From assembly GCA_031269685.1 (NCBI GenBank), contig JAISYU010000075.1, positions 35,914-99,913 on the forward strand: a stretch of DNA of 64,000 nt, written 5' to 3'. Made by a program: the position numbers and the translations under genes. Shown one piece after another: positions 9,205 through 18,721 of this stretch. Origin of the DNA: Dysgonamonadaceae bacterium. Lineage in GTDB: Bacteria; Bacteroidota; Bacteroidia; Bacteroidales; Azobacteroidaceae. Under the pieces are notes generated by a model, which made no database searches, had not been told where the DNA came from, and was given only the letters and a program-made list of their open reading frames with translations. Numbering within the stretch: position 1 is the first letter of the stretch; each line of letters starts with the position of its first letter.

Positions 9205-9645
9205 TCAGTTTGACGTCGGGATTGGTATGGTACGGATTCTTTCCTCATGCCGCCCCCCTTCAAAGGCAGTTCTTAGAAATGTTTCCACCATCCTTTCCGC
9301 ATCTTCTGCAGTGATTAACCGTCCTGGCAAGGCAAGGATATTAGCATCATTGTGCGCCCTCGCAAGCCTGGCTGTCTCTTCGTTCCAGCATACTGCCGCG
9401 CGAATGTCCCGATGCTTGTTAAGCGTCATGCCGATGCCATTGCCTGTACCACAGATAGCGATCCCCTTATCGGCTTCGCCTGATTCGACTGCTGCTGCTA
9501 ATCTATGACCGTATACGGCATAGTTGACGCTTTCCGGTGAACCGGTTCCATAGTCGATGTATGGTATGTTTTTTGCGTCAAGCCACTGCCGAAGGTGTTC
9601 TTTTAGCGCGTATCCTGCGTGATCGGATGCGAGACCGATTTTCAT
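9205..9645 (-). CDS. rpiB: Ribose-5-phosphate isomerase B
   Basis: Interconverts ribose 5-phosphate and ribulose 5-phosphate in the non-oxidative pentose phosphate pathway. The 146-residue length is typical. The N-terminal IGLASDHAGYALKEHL, the active-site loop AICGTGNGIGM with Cys65, and RAHNDANILALPGR with His98 are all present. The start lies 12 nt after the tkt stop, so the two are co-transcribed and rpiB supplies a substrate for transketolase. Some RpiB/LacB-family members act on allose or galactose phosphates; the context with tkt and xylA favours ribose 5-phosphate. Confidence 0.96.
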   Translation of the reverse strand: MKIGLASDHAGYALKEHLRQWLDAKNIPYIDYGTGSPESVNYAVYGHRLAAAVESGEADKGIAICGTGNGIGMTLNKHRDIRAAVCWNEETARLARAHNDANILALPGRLITAEDAERMVETFLRTAFEGGRHEERIRTIPIPTSN

Positions 9646-9657
9646 TTCCGTAACAAT

Positions 9658-11679
9658 CTAAAGTATTTGCTTGACTTGTTTGTACACGTTTTCTGCAGTG
9701 AACCCGAGCTTCTCGTCAAGCGTTTTATAAGGCGCTGAGAAGCCGAAGGACTCTAATCCCCAGATTGTGCCGCCGGAGCCGACTAAGCCGAGCAGGTTCA
9801 CGGGCAGTCCTGCCGTTAATCCGAAGATCTTTTTGCCCGGGATAATTACACTGTCCTGGTATTCTTTTGTTTGCGAGCGGAAAAGTCCCTCGGACGGGAT
9901 GTTGACTATCCTGACTTTTACGCCGTCGCTGCGAAGTAACGTTGCCCCCTCTACCAGTGTAGATACTTCCGAGCCTGAGGCAAGCAGGATTACATCGGCG
10001 CTACCGTCACATTCTACTACATATCCGCCTCTTGCAGCCGCTTCCGCTGCTTTCCTGCGGTTTGTTGAAGGCAGGTCGGCGATGTTCTGGCGAGAGAGTA
10101 TAAGTCCGGTCGGTGTTGATGTGTTTTCCAGCGCGAGTTTCCAAGCGACGGTTGTTTCATGTACGTCAGCCGGGCGAATTGCGAGGAAAGAGTTTTGTCC
10201 TTTGTGGTTCTTTAGTTTTTCCATTAGCCGAATCTGTGCTTCATGTTCGACCGGTTCATGTGTTGGTCCGTCTTCTCCAACTCGGAATGCATCATGTGTC
10301 CAGATGAATTTTACCGGAGTTCCCATAAGAGCAGCCATACGTATTGCCGGTTTCATGTAATCGGAAAAGACGAAGAAGGTTCCGCAGGCGGCAATTACTC
10401 CACCGTAAAGACTAATGCCGATTGAGATACATGCCATGGTTAGTTCGCTCACTCCAGCCTGAAGGAACGAACCTGTGAAATCCCCTTTCTCGAATGCTTT
10501 GGTGTTTTTAAGGAAGCCGTCTGTTTTGTCGGAGTTTGACAGGTCGGCAGAGGAGACAATCATATTTTCTACCTGCTTGGCTAATGCCGAGAGTACTGTG
10601 GCTGATGCCGCGCGGGTGGACTGTCCGGGTTTCTGTTCTATACTTGCCCAGTCTACTTCAGGTGCTTTTCCTGAAAGCCAGTAAGCGAGTTTTTCGGCTC
10701 TTTCGGGGTTTGCTTTTTGCCATGTCTCCTGTTCGGCGCGGCGTTCTGCAACGATTTTCTTCAGTTCTTCCGCGCGGTTTGCATAAAGTTGTTTTGTCTC
10801 TTCAAATATTATGAAAGGTTCTGCAGGGTTTCCGCCGAGGTTTTCGATTGTTTTCTCGAATGATGCGCCTGATTCACCGAGAGGCATACCATGTGTAGCG
10901 CAGTTATTCTCAAATGATTCGCCGTTTGCTTTGCGTGCGCCTTTACCCATTACGGTTTTACCGATTATGAGAGTTGGCGCATTAGTAGAGTCTAGTGCCT
11001 CGGTTAATGCTTTTTCTATAGCTGCGGCATCATTCCCGTTGATTTCGATTACGTTCCAACCCCACGCGCGATATTTAAGCGCTGTGTTTTCCGTTGTCAC
11101 TGCGCTTGTGGTTGTAGAAAGTTGAATGTTGTTAGAATCATAGAACATTATAAGATTATTGAGTCCGAGATGCCCTGCAATACGACCTGCACCTTGTGAA
11201 ATTTCTTCCTGTACTCCGCCGTCGGAAATGTATGCGTATATTTTCTGCTTGAGTATGCGACCGGTGCGTGCTGCAAGGAATTTTGCGGCGATTGCGGCGC
11301 CGACGGCGTATGTATGCCCTTGTCCGAGTGGACCGGAAGTATTTTCTACGCCACGTTTGACGTCTACTTCGGGATGTCCTGGCGTAACGCTGCCCCATTG
11401 ACGGAACAGGCGAAGGTCTTCCAGTGAATATTTGCCTGCCAGAGCGAGTACCGAATATAGCATTGGCGACATGTGCCCAGGGTCGAGGAAGAATCTGTCG
11501 CGTCCTTCCCAGTAGGAATTTTGGGGGTCGTAGACAAGGTATTTGCTGTACAAAACGTTAATGAAGTCTGCGCCTCCCATCGCACCGCCCGGGTGTCCTG
11601 ACTTTGCTTTTTCGACCATTGCGGCAGCCAGGATACGAATATTGTCGGCTGCAAGATTTAGTGTATTTATATTACTCAT
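9658..11679 (-). CDS. tkt: Transketolase
   Basis: Thiamine-diphosphate enzyme that moves two-carbon units between sugar phosphates in the pentose phosphate pathway. The 673-residue product is full length. Visible features are GHPGGAMGGAD near the N-terminus, GPLGQGHTYAVGAA, the TPP/Mg motif region SDGGVQEEISQGAG...FYDSNN, the pyrimidine domain with GISLYGG and FSDYMKPAIRMAAL, and THDAFRVGEDGPTHEP. It leads the tkt-rpiB-xylA operon from a full consensus promoter at 11730-11759. Confidence 0.98.
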   Translation of the reverse strand: MSNINTLNLAADNIRILAAAMVEKAKSGHPGGAMGGADFINVLYSKYLVYDPQNSYWEGRDRFFLDPGHMSPMLYSVLALAGKYSLEDLRLFRQWGSVTPGHPEVDVKRGVENTSGPLGQGHTYAVGAAIAAKFLAARTGRILKQKIYAYISDGGVQEEISQGAGRIAGHLGLNNLIMFYDSNNIQLSTTTSAVTTENTALKYRAWGWNVIEINGNDAAAIEKALTEALDSTNAPTLIIGKTVMGKGARKANGESFENNCATHGMPLGESGASFEKTIENLGGNPAEPFIIFEETKQLYANRAEELKKIVAERRAEQETWQKANPERAEKLAYWLSGKAPEVDWASIEQKPGQSTRAASATVLSALAKQVENMIVSSADLSNSDKTDGFLKNTKAFEKGDFTGSFLQAGVSELTMACISIGISLYGGVIAACGTFFVFSDYMKPAIRMAALMGTPVKFIWTHDAFRVGEDGPTHEPVEHEAQIRLMEKLKNHKGQNSFLAIRPADVHETTVAWKLALENTSTPTGLILSRQNIADLPSTNRRKAAEAAARGGYVVECDGSADVILLASGSEVSTLVEGATLLRSDGVKVRIVNIPSEGLFRSQTKEYQDSVIIPGKKIFGLTAGLPVNLLGLVGSGGTIWGLESFGFSAPYKTLDEKLGFTAENVYKQVKQIL

Positions 11680-11729
11680 TGTAAATGTACTGATATTATC
11701 CTGTTAGATTTTTATTTGATAAAACGTTG

Positions 11730-11759
11730 CAAAGGTACAAAAAATAATATTATGTTCAA
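11730..11759 (-). promoter_or_regulatory. Promoter of tkt-rpiB-xylA
   Basis: On the minus strand TTG (11757-11759), N19, TACCTTTG (11730-11737): a full match to the Bacteroidetes consensus. The tkt start codon is about 50 nt downstream. A -7-type TATCTTTG for the divergent sugar transferase lies at 11800-11807. Confidence 0.85.
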
Positions 11760-11823
11760 GTTTTTCGTTCCTTTTATGCGCGTTTTAATTGTTTTTGTTT
11801 ATCTTTGCATAAAATTATAAAAT

Positions 11824-13230
11824 ATGCCAAGAGATAGAGGAGGTTATGGGTTTTTAATAAAGTGGTTAATAGTTGTATGTGACATTATTTTATTTAATGT
11901 CCTGTTTCTATTGATTGGTGACTGGTGCAGGATGCAGGAATATGGAGACAATCATTTTCACTTCCGCACTATTATTTTGCTGTTGAATGTCTGTTATTTT
12001 CTGGCGCTTTATTTTGTGCCTATTTCTGTTCACAAGCGGGTTATTTTCACAGACAGGGTTATACAGCGTGCGTTGTTGTTGGTTTCTACTCAACTCATAA
12101 TGTTTCTGACATGTCTTTTCCTTTTGAGTTTTGAGTCTGATATTTTACTTCGCAACTTTGTTATTTTGTATTATTTGCTTCTTTATCCGGCATTTACTGT
12201 TTGGAGGGTTATATCGCGAGAGGTATTGAAGTGGAACAGGAAGAAGGGTAAAAACTTTAAGCGCGTCATTATTGTTGGGGCGGGCAAGAATGGTATGAGC
12301 CTTTTCTTGGAGATGAAAAGGGAATTGTTTTATGGTTACAGGATTATTGGTTTTTTCGATGACAATATCGCATTGAGGAATATTTTACCCAATTATTTGG
12401 GTATGACTCACGAGGTAGAGAAGTTTGCACTTGAGAATAATGTAGATGAGATTTACTGTACTCTACCTAATTCCGAGGATGAAAAGATTGTACGCCTTTT
12501 GAACTTTTCAGAAAAGCATATGATCCGTTTTTATATTGTACCTGAGTTTTTGCGTTATGTAAAGCGTCTTTTGGATTTGGAAAACATTGAATCGGTACCT
12601 GTAATGGCTGTTCGTGCGGAGCCATTACAGTCTCCTGTTAACAAAGTGATAAAGAGGTCTTTTGATATTATATTTTCCCTCTTTTTTCTTTTGTGCATAT
12701 TTCCTTTTTTGTACATTATACTTGGCATAATTATTAAATTATCTTCGCGTGGACCTGTTTTTTTCAGGCAGAAGCGTACGGGCATTTACGGTAATGAGTT
12801 TTATTGCTATAAATTTCGTTCTATGCATCCCAACATGTCTGCTCATGAGAAGCAGGCAGCGAAGGATGACCCGCGGATTACGCGCATAGGTAATTTTCTG
12901 AGACGTTCCAACCTCGATGAGATCCCGCAATTTTACAATGTTTTGAAAGGAGATATGAGTATTGTTGGTCCACGTCCCCACATGTTGAAGCACACGGAGT
13001 TATATTCGAATATCATAGACCGTTACATGGTTCGCCACTTGATTAAGCCGGGCATAACGGGCTGGGCTCAGATTAATGGTTTCCGCGGAGAGACGCGGGT
13101 AGTTGAAGAGATGGAGGCTCGTGTCCGTTTTGATGTATGGTACATTGAGAATTGGTCTTTACTGCTTGACATTAAGATTATTATTGTCACTGCTATCAAC
13201 ATGGTAAGGGGGGAAAAGAACGCATATTGA
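11824..13230 (+). CDS. Undecaprenyl-phosphate sugar-1-phosphate transferase (polyprenyl glycosylphosphotransferase)
   Basis: An inner-membrane enzyme of the WcaJ/WbaP type that starts exopolysaccharide or O-antigen repeat synthesis by placing a hexose 1-phosphate on undecaprenyl phosphate. The 468-residue product has four N-terminal membrane segments (to ~residue 130) and a CoA-binding-like Rossmann region (RVIIVGAGKNGMSLF, ~145-240). The C-terminal bacterial sugar transferase domain (~275-468) shows KRSFDIIFSL, GPVFFRQKRTG, YKFRSMHPN, RSNLDEIPQFYNVLKGDMS, IVGPRPH and KPGITGWAQINGFRG. The specific sugar cannot be read from the sequence. No other polysaccharide-assembly gene follows directly except the FemAB-like protein 48 nt downstream. 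Confidence 0.93.
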   Translation: MPRDRGGYGFLIKWLIVVCDIILFNVLFLLIGDWCRMQEYGDNHFHFRTIILLLNVCYFLALYFVPISVHKRVIFTDRVIQRALLLVSTQLIMFLTCLFLLSFESDILLRNFVILYYLLLYPAFTVWRVISREVLKWNRKKGKNFKRVIIVGAGKNGMSLFLEMKRELFYGYRIIGFFDDNIALRNILPNYLGMTHEVEKFALENNVDEIYCTLPNSEDEKIVRLLNFSEKHMIRFYIVPEFLRYVKRLLDLENIESVPVMAVRAEPLQSPVNKVIKRSFDIIFSLFFLLCIFPFLYIILGIIIKLSSRGPVFFRQKRTGIYGNEFYCYKFRSMHPNMSAHEKQAAKDDPRITRIGNFLRRSNLDEIPQFYNVLKGDMSIVGPRPHMLKHTELYSNIIDRYMVRHLIKPGITGWAQINGFRGETRVVEEMEARVRFDVWYIENWSLLLDIKIIIVTAINMVRGEKNAY

Positions 13231-13278
13231 CATATTTTCGGTGATGCGTTGTGAATAAGAAAAGGCAAATTCCTTACT

Positions 13279-14298
13279 ATGGAAATTACAGGCTTGGATA
13301 ACAGTATCAGATGGGATGCAATAATACGCTCAATGCGCATTTACGACGTCTATCACACTTCAGCCTACCATGCTTTGGAATCCTCCGGTACATCATTATT
13401 GCTATCTTCTTCTTTTGGAGGCGAATTGATAGCAATACCGGTTGTTGTCCGCCGCATAGAAGGCACTGATTATAATGACATTACCTCTGTCTACGGTTAT
13501 TCGGGACCACTTTCGAGCGCAGTTAACCCAGACATTGATCATATTTCCGCTTTTCAGAATGAGTTACGTGAATTTTTCGATTCGAGGTCTATTGTTAGTG
13601 CTTTTGGGCGTCTTCATCCGTTTTTTGACGTCCAGGAGAACATTCTTAAAGGCTTAGGCGACACGGTTATAAGCGGCAAGACGGTTTATATTGACCTTAG
13701 TTTGAGTGAGGAACAGCAGTTACTGCAATACTCGCGCTCATTGAGGAATCGGATAAACCGTTTTCACAATTCGGGGAATATAATTGTCAGGAAATATGAT
13801 ACGGATGCTGATATTGACGCCTTTGTTTCTATCTACCACGAGACTATGCGCCGTGTAGGCGCTTCTGTTTCATACTTTTTCGACGTTAATTACTTTCATA
13901 CGTTCCTTCGTAACATTCCATCCTGCTTATTTCTTGCCTGTTATGACGGCGAGCCGGTTTGCGGCACTCTTTTCACGGAATGTAACGGCATTATACAGAC
14001 ACATTTAAGTGGTACTATGAATAAGTTTCTCCATTTAAGTCCTTTAAAGTATGTTCGTGATGAGATACGGCGCTACGGGATTCGCTCGGGATTTCATTAT
14101 TTGCACATGGGAGGCGGTGTAGGCAGCAGATCCGACTCTGTTTACGGTTTCAAGTCGCAGTTTTCACGCAGTGAGCTCTTGTTCAAGACTTGGAGATACA
14201 TTCATTTGCCGGATGTGTACGATGAAATGACACGTCGTCGCGGGATAGACAACACACAGGGCGCTGATTTCTTTCCTTTGTACCGTTTTGGTGCATGA
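13279..14298 (+). CDS. FemAB/GNAT-like acyltransferase
   Basis: A 339-residue cytoplasmic protein that fits the FemAB-related GNAT fold. Evidence is the N-terminal WDAIIRSMRIYDVYHTSAYH, the middle RSLRNRINRFHNSGNIIVRK segment and the C-terminal acetyltransferase half (FVSIYHETMRRVGASVSYFF, LFLACYDGEPVCGTLF, YLHMGGGVG near residue 275). Fem proteins add amino acids to lipid II; related proteins in polysaccharide loci acylate or aminoacylate sugars. Its place 48 nt after a sugar-phosphate transferase favours a role in surface glycan modification, but the substrate is unknown. Confidence 0.75.
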   Translation: MEITGLDNSIRWDAIIRSMRIYDVYHTSAYHALESSGTSLLLSSSFGGELIAIPVVVRRIEGTDYNDITSVYGYSGPLSSAVNPDIDHISAFQNELREFFDSRSIVSAFGRLHPFFDVQENILKGLGDTVISGKTVYIDLSLSEEQQLLQYSRSLRNRINRFHNSGNIIVRKYDTDADIDAFVSIYHETMRRVGASVSYFFDVNYFHTFLRNIPSCLFLACYDGEPVCGTLFTECNGIIQTHLSGTMNKFLHLSPLKYVRDEIRRYGIRSGFHYLHMGGGVGSRSDSVYGFKSQFSRSELLFKTWRYIHLPDVYDEMTRRRGIDNTQGADFFPLYRFGA

Positions 14299-14316
14299 GG
14301 TGCGCATTAAGACAGG

Positions 14317-14673
14317 TTACTTATTCTTTTCGTCTCTCGGCGGCGGTTGCAGTTCTTTGTTTATTCCGTCCCAGTCTGTAGGCACTATTGTTCCGTCTTC
14401 TTTCACGTATCCCCAGTATTTTTCCGGCACTCCCCACCATTCGAGGAATCTTCTTTGTTCTTCGATTGACGGTGTTTTCTTTTTGACGGGGAAATCCCAA
14501 ATTGACCGCGTATTTCTACGTTTCCGTTTTGGTTTTTCCTCTTTACCGAGTGCTTTTGTCACGTCTTCGAGTGGAGTATTTATGTCTATCGGAGATAATT
14601 TTGCTTCTTCTTTTTTGGCTTTGATTTCCGGCCGTTTTTTTTCACCGGCGTTTTCTTTTGCATCTTTTTTCAT
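14317..14673 (-). CDS. Small charged protein, unknown function
   Basis: A 118-residue protein with a very Lys/Glu-rich first half (including KKRPEIKAKKEEAK-like stretches) and a more ordered second half (TPSIEEQRRFLEWWGVPEKY, then a Pro-rich end). No signal peptide or membrane segment. I do not recognise the family. A TACCTTTG box (minus strand, 14678-14685) ends only 4 nt before the ATG, which supports expression of the frame and suggests a leaderless mRNA. It lies convergent with the FemAB-like gene (18 nt apart). Confidence 0.6.
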   Translation of the reverse strand: MKKDAKENAGEKKRPEIKAKKEEAKLSPIDINTPLEDVTKALGKEEKPKRKRRNTRSIWDFPVKKKTPSIEEQRRFLEWWGVPEKYWGYVKEDGTIVPTDWDGINKELQPPPRDEKNK

Positions 14674-14751
14674 TCTGCAAAGGTATATATTTTCGTTTTA
14701 ATCTTATTTATCGTACCTTTGCACAAAATTTAATAACAAACAATATATTTT

Positions 14752-17604
14752 ATGAATAAGCAATCCGAGTCTTTCACTTCATCAAGGCGTAAGTTCCTCA
14801 AATCAGGTATGATAATTGCGGCAGGAATACCGGCAATAAAGATGTTTCCCATGCATGCAACAGTTACAAACAGGCAACAAATTGCCGGTAATGTATCTGG
14901 CGAAGACAAACTCTATGAACTGTTTAAGAACCCTCCCGTAACAGCAAAACCATTTGTAAGATGGTGGTGGAATGGTGATAAACTTTCGGATAAGGAAATA
15001 CTCAGGGAATTAGATATTATGAAGGAGGCAGGTATTGGCGGAGTCGAAATTAATCCAATCGCATTCCCCGGAGGAGATGACCTCGCGATACCAACGCTAA
15101 ACTGGCTTTCACCGGAATGGATTGAAATGGTGAAAGTTGCACTCAAAGGAGCAGAAGAACGAGGCATAATTTGCGACATAATTGTCGGTTCCGGATGGCC
15201 CTTTGGTACGGAAATACTTGAAGGTGATGACCGTTCGCAACTTCTTACCCTGACAAGCAAAAAAGTATCGGGAGAAGGAAAAATATCACTCAAAATAGAA
15301 GATATACTTAACGACGCCAAACCTAACGTACATGCTCACAAAGGCGCTGATAACGAACTGTATGCGGTTGCTCTTGCTCCGGTTGTAATGGATAAGTTTA
15401 AAGATCCGCAATGGATTCAATTTGATGGGAAGAGCGAAACATTGGAAATAGATCTCCCTCAAGGAGAACATATACTTTATGCGCTGGTTAAATGTACGGG
15501 TTTCCAGGCTGTTATCAACGGTGCACCAGGAGCAGGAGGTCCTGTCTTGAACCACTACAACAGGGAAGCAACGGAAAAATTCCTCAACAGGATGTCTGAT
15601 ACGCTTTTTCCTCAAATAAAAGGACTTAAAGGATTCCGCGCATTGTTCTGTGACAGTATGGAACTTGAAGGCGCTAACTGGTGCCCTGATTATATCGAAG
15701 AATTTAAAAAGAGAAAAGGATACGACATAAAGCCTTACTTGCCGTTTATACTGTTTAAAGTCAGCGGAATGGGCGCAAAGGTTCAAGGAGGTGAAATAAC
15801 ACAACTTGTTGGATACGCAAAAGACACAGTCGACCGCGCACGATATGATTTTTATACCACATGTATGGCAATAATTACAGACAGATTCCTTGTAACATAC
15901 ACAAAATGGTGCAACCAACACGGGTTTAAGTCGCGCATGCAAGCCTACGGAAACGAATTTCATCCCCTCGAAGCGTCACTTTCCATAGACATCCCGGAAT
16001 GTGAAACATGGGTCTGGGGCAGAACCAGAAAAGAAGACAATTCAACCTACATTGACTTCGTTAACATCAATTCCGCTACTAATGTAAACAAATTCGTTGC
16101 TTCCGCAGTGCATCTGTCAGGAAAGAAAACAGTCAGTTGCGAAGAAATAACCAACACAGACTATGTCTTCCGTACATCCCTCGAACAGGTTAAAATATGC
16201 GGCGATCAAAGTAACCTCTCCGGCGTGAACCACTCCATATTGCATGGCTTTAACTATACGCCGCTCGAAGTCCCATTCCCCGGGTGGATTAGATATGGCA
16301 CATTCTTCAATGAACGTAACCCCTGGTGGAAATACTTCAAGCACTGGACCGCTTACAAAGCCCGTTTATCCTCAATATTGCAGGAAACAGAGGCATTTGC
16401 AAACATCGCAGTAATGCATCCGCTTGCCGATATGTGGTCCATTCACGGACCGCAGAGGGATCCATTTCCACGACTTCAATATCCTCCCTACCAGTATAAA
16501 GTATGGGAGGCGATTCACAAAAACGGTAACAGTTGCGATTACATCTGTGAAAGTATTATACAAAAAAGTCGTATGGAAAAGGGATTTCTTAAATATGGCA
16601 ACGCAAAATATAACACATTAATACTGCTTGAGGTCGAAACATTGCAACCCGCAACCGCAAAAGCACTTGTACGGTTTGTATCCTCCGGCGGCAAACTCGT
16701 TTTTGTGGCAAAAGAACCCCATAAGTCTCCAGGACTGCTCAATCATGAAAAAGGTGACCGCGAAGTAGCAAAGATTATTGCCGGAATAAAAAAATCATGT
16801 CCGCAAAGGATCTTTAACGTAAGTGCACCGGAAAACAATATCTTGACATGGTTCGCAGATCTTCAGCAACAATGTGGCATAACTCCATATATCATCATTG
16901 ATAAGCCGTGTAGCGCAATAAGTCAAATCAGGCACAAAACTAACGGTAAAGATATTTTCTTTATATCGAATGTAAGCCAAACAGATACTTACAGGTTGAA
17001 CCTGCAATTCCCCGAATCAAAGGGAAATCCGCAGGAATGGAATCCCGAAACAGGCGAACGTAAACCTCTTCCCGCCGAAAAAACCCTTACCATAGAATTA
17101 CCTCCCGCAACATCAAAACTAATAGTGTTCGATGATTCCCCTTTCCGCCCGCTACTTGGCGTTGCACCGGAAATCACGGAAAATTCCGTCCCGCTGACAC
17201 TTAAAGGATGGACAATGCGCCTTGAACACATCAACGGTACTTCCCGAACAATGAAGATCGATACCCCGTTCGACCTCTCAAAAGATGAATCTACCCGCTC
17301 GTTTGCAGGATATATATATTATGAGAAGCAACTCGGAGATGTTGACGGTTATCACTGCCTTGACCTTGAAAAGGTACACGGTGTATCGGAAGTGTCGATC
17401 AACGGCGTCGAAATAGGTAATCGCTGGTATGGCAGGCACAGGTACAACCTGCCCGGAAACATCAGCGGTAAAACCCTGCAAATAAAAATCTCAACAATAG
17501 TCGGCAATTATCTATTGTCAACGCCACAAAACCATACCCACGGATGGGTGCGTGGTAGCGGATGGACGCCGGTAGGAATTGCAGGGGAAATCAAGTTGCT
17601 ATGA
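14752..17604 (+). CDS. GH106-like glycoside hydrolase (putative alpha-L-rhamnosidase), Tat-exported
   Basis: A 950-residue exported enzyme. The N-terminus carries a twin-arginine signal (SSRRKFLKSG followed by a hydrophobic stretch). The catalytic part begins with RWWWNGDKLSDKEILRELD and MKEAGIGGVEINP, the GH106 pattern, followed by segments such as CDSMELEGANWCPDYIEEFK and a C-terminal beta domain (SINGVEIGNRWYGRHRYNLP) typical of the family. GH106 enzymes remove terminal alpha-L-rhamnose, for example from pectic rhamnogalacturonan; activity here is inferred from family only. -7 box TACCTTTG at 14714-14721. No SusC/SusD pair is beside it. Two other GH106 proteins lie in this window. Confidence 0.88.
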   Translation: MNKQSESFTSSRRKFLKSGMIIAAGIPAIKMFPMHATVTNRQQIAGNVSGEDKLYELFKNPPVTAKPFVRWWWNGDKLSDKEILRELDIMKEAGIGGVEINPIAFPGGDDLAIPTLNWLSPEWIEMVKVALKGAEERGIICDIIVGSGWPFGTEILEGDDRSQLLTLTSKKVSGEGKISLKIEDILNDAKPNVHAHKGADNELYAVALAPVVMDKFKDPQWIQFDGKSETLEIDLPQGEHILYALVKCTGFQAVINGAPGAGGPVLNHYNREATEKFLNRMSDTLFPQIKGLKGFRALFCDSMELEGANWCPDYIEEFKKRKGYDIKPYLPFILFKVSGMGAKVQGGEITQLVGYAKDTVDRARYDFYTTCMAIITDRFLVTYTKWCNQHGFKSRMQAYGNEFHPLEASLSIDIPECETWVWGRTRKEDNSTYIDFVNINSATNVNKFVASAVHLSGKKTVSCEEITNTDYVFRTSLEQVKICGDQSNLSGVNHSILHGFNYTPLEVPFPGWIRYGTFFNERNPWWKYFKHWTAYKARLSSILQETEAFANIAVMHPLADMWSIHGPQRDPFPRLQYPPYQYKVWEAIHKNGNSCDYICESIIQKSRMEKGFLKYGNAKYNTLILLEVETLQPATAKALVRFVSSGGKLVFVAKEPHKSPGLLNHEKGDREVAKIIAGIKKSCPQRIFNVSAPENNILTWFADLQQQCGITPYIIIDKPCSAISQIRHKTNGKDIFFISNVSQTDTYRLNLQFPESKGNPQEWNPETGERKPLPAEKTLTIELPPATSKLIVFDDSPFRPLLGVAPEITENSVPLTLKGWTMRLEHINGTSRTMKIDTPFDLSKDESTRSFAGYIYYEKQLGDVDGYHCLDLEKVHGVSEVSINGVEIGNRWYGRHRYNLPGNISGKTLQIKISTIVGNYLLSTPQNHTHGWVRGSGWTPVGIAGEIKLL

Positions 17605-17720
17605 TTCAATCTTGCTACTTACACTTACACTTACACTGTTACTGTTGATTTTTGTATTTAAGCAAACAGGCACGCACAATTTATTCTGTTAAAATATATT
17701 TTTCCTTAATCAATGTGAGG
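17605..17720. other. Short hexamer repeat and AT-rich spacer
   Basis: Three TTACAC hexamers in a row lie near 17618-17635, just after the GH106 stop, followed by AT-rich DNA up to the degenerate 21-bp array. No terminator hairpin was seen. Confidence 0.5.
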
Positions 17721-17870
17721 CAGGCTTTCCGGCAACGCTGGTTTTTCCGCCAAAGACTTTGGAAAACGCTACTTCATTGAAGGAGATCTCGCCAAAGTGT
17801 TTGGCAGACTTTCCGGCATTAAAAAAATACTTTCCGAAAAATTCACTAAATTTGTCCTTCAAAAAAACAA
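17721..17870. repeat. Degenerate 21-bp periodic array upstream of and in frame with fkbM
   Basis: From 17721 the DNA divides into 21-bp blocks that align loosely: several contain CCGCCAAAG or TCGCCAAAG and end in TTTGG, GAAGG or CTGG. The blocks at 17721 and 17805 share CTTTCCGGCA. Read in the fkbM frame they give seven-residue units with a common F-P-x at positions 2-3 (GFPATLV, FPPKTLE, ISPKCLA, DFPALKK, YFPKNSL). The frame is open back to a TAA near 17687, but the best start codon of fkbM lies after the array. Confidence 0.6.
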
Positions 17871-17872
17871 AT

Positions 17873-18634
17873 ATGATTTCACTTATTAAGAAACTTATTT
17901 TTAAGTATTTTAAAATTGAGGATTACCTTCGCATACTTCAATGGCTTTATTTCTTTTCCTACAAAACGGGGTTATTGTTACCGAATAAGCGTTATACATA
18001 CCACTATTATGTGAAAAAACTGATTAATAAAGGTGATACCATTATTGATATCGGCGCTAATTTAGGTTACTATTCTATCTTATTCGCTAAGTGGACGGGA
18101 ACTGCAGGTAAAGTTTTTTCGGTCGAACCAATTGCGATTTATAATAAAATCTTTAATGAAAAGGCGAAAAGATACAATAATATTAAACTCTATCCTTATG
18201 CTTTGGGTGACGAGGAGAAGAAGGTGGAACTTGTATATTCTTCCCCTGAAGGATTTTTGAGTACAGGCTTACCTCATATTTATAACCCGCAGGTAGATGG
18301 AAATATAGAAAAGCAAGAATTTACATTTGAAGCACAGATGAAAATTCCGTCTGTTCTGTTCGGTGATTTGGAGAGGATTGATTACATTAAATGCGATGTT
18401 GAAGGTTTTGAATACATCATTCTTTCCAATATGAAGGAAATCATCCGAAAAAGCAAGCCTAAAGTGCAAGTTGAAGTGTGGGGCGAAAATGAGGAAAATA
18501 TACTCCGATTATTTGAGGAATTGGGATATTTGCCTTATAAACTTTCTCGTAACCAATTAGTGATTCAGGAAAAAGACAAAAGTTCGGTTGCAGGAGATTA
18601 TATATTTCTTCCTAATAAAAAATGTTTTACATAA
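17873..18634 (+). CDS. FkbM family SAM-dependent methyltransferase
   Basis: A 253-residue protein of the FkbM family, which methylates hydroxyl groups of sugars or polyketides and is common in surface-glycan loci. The SAM-binding motif is DTIIDIGANLGYYSILFAK near residues 54-72, followed by KVFSVEPIA. A C-terminal DYIKCDVEGFEYIIL motif is diagnostic of the family. The ATG at 17873 is chosen because a TAAATTTG -7 box (17847-17854) lies 18 nt before it. An in-frame TTG at 17759 would add 38 residues made of degenerate heptad repeats. The acceptor is unknown. Confidence 0.88.
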   Translation: MISLIKKLIFKYFKIEDYLRILQWLYFFSYKTGLLLPNKRYTYHYYVKKLINKGDTIIDIGANLGYYSILFAKWTGTAGKVFSVEPIAIYNKIFNEKAKRYNNIKLYPYALGDEEKKVELVYSSPEGFLSTGLPHIYNPQVDGNIEKQEFTFEAQMKIPSVLFGDLERIDYIKCDVEGFEYIILSNMKEIIRKSKPKVQVEVWGENEENILRLFEELGYLPYKLSRNQLVIQEKDKSSVAGDYIFLPNKKCFT

Positions 18635-18721
18635 TTTTTAAGCATCTAAATTTGTGCAAGAATAAAGGATATTCAAAAATAATCAGTACCTTTGTAACCT
18701 GAACAGAAAATTATTCCAAAC

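Noticed and set aside
11159-11401. Overlapping 80-codon frames inside tkt on both strands
   Set aside because: They are shadows of the transketolase gene with Arg/Cys-rich composition and no family features.
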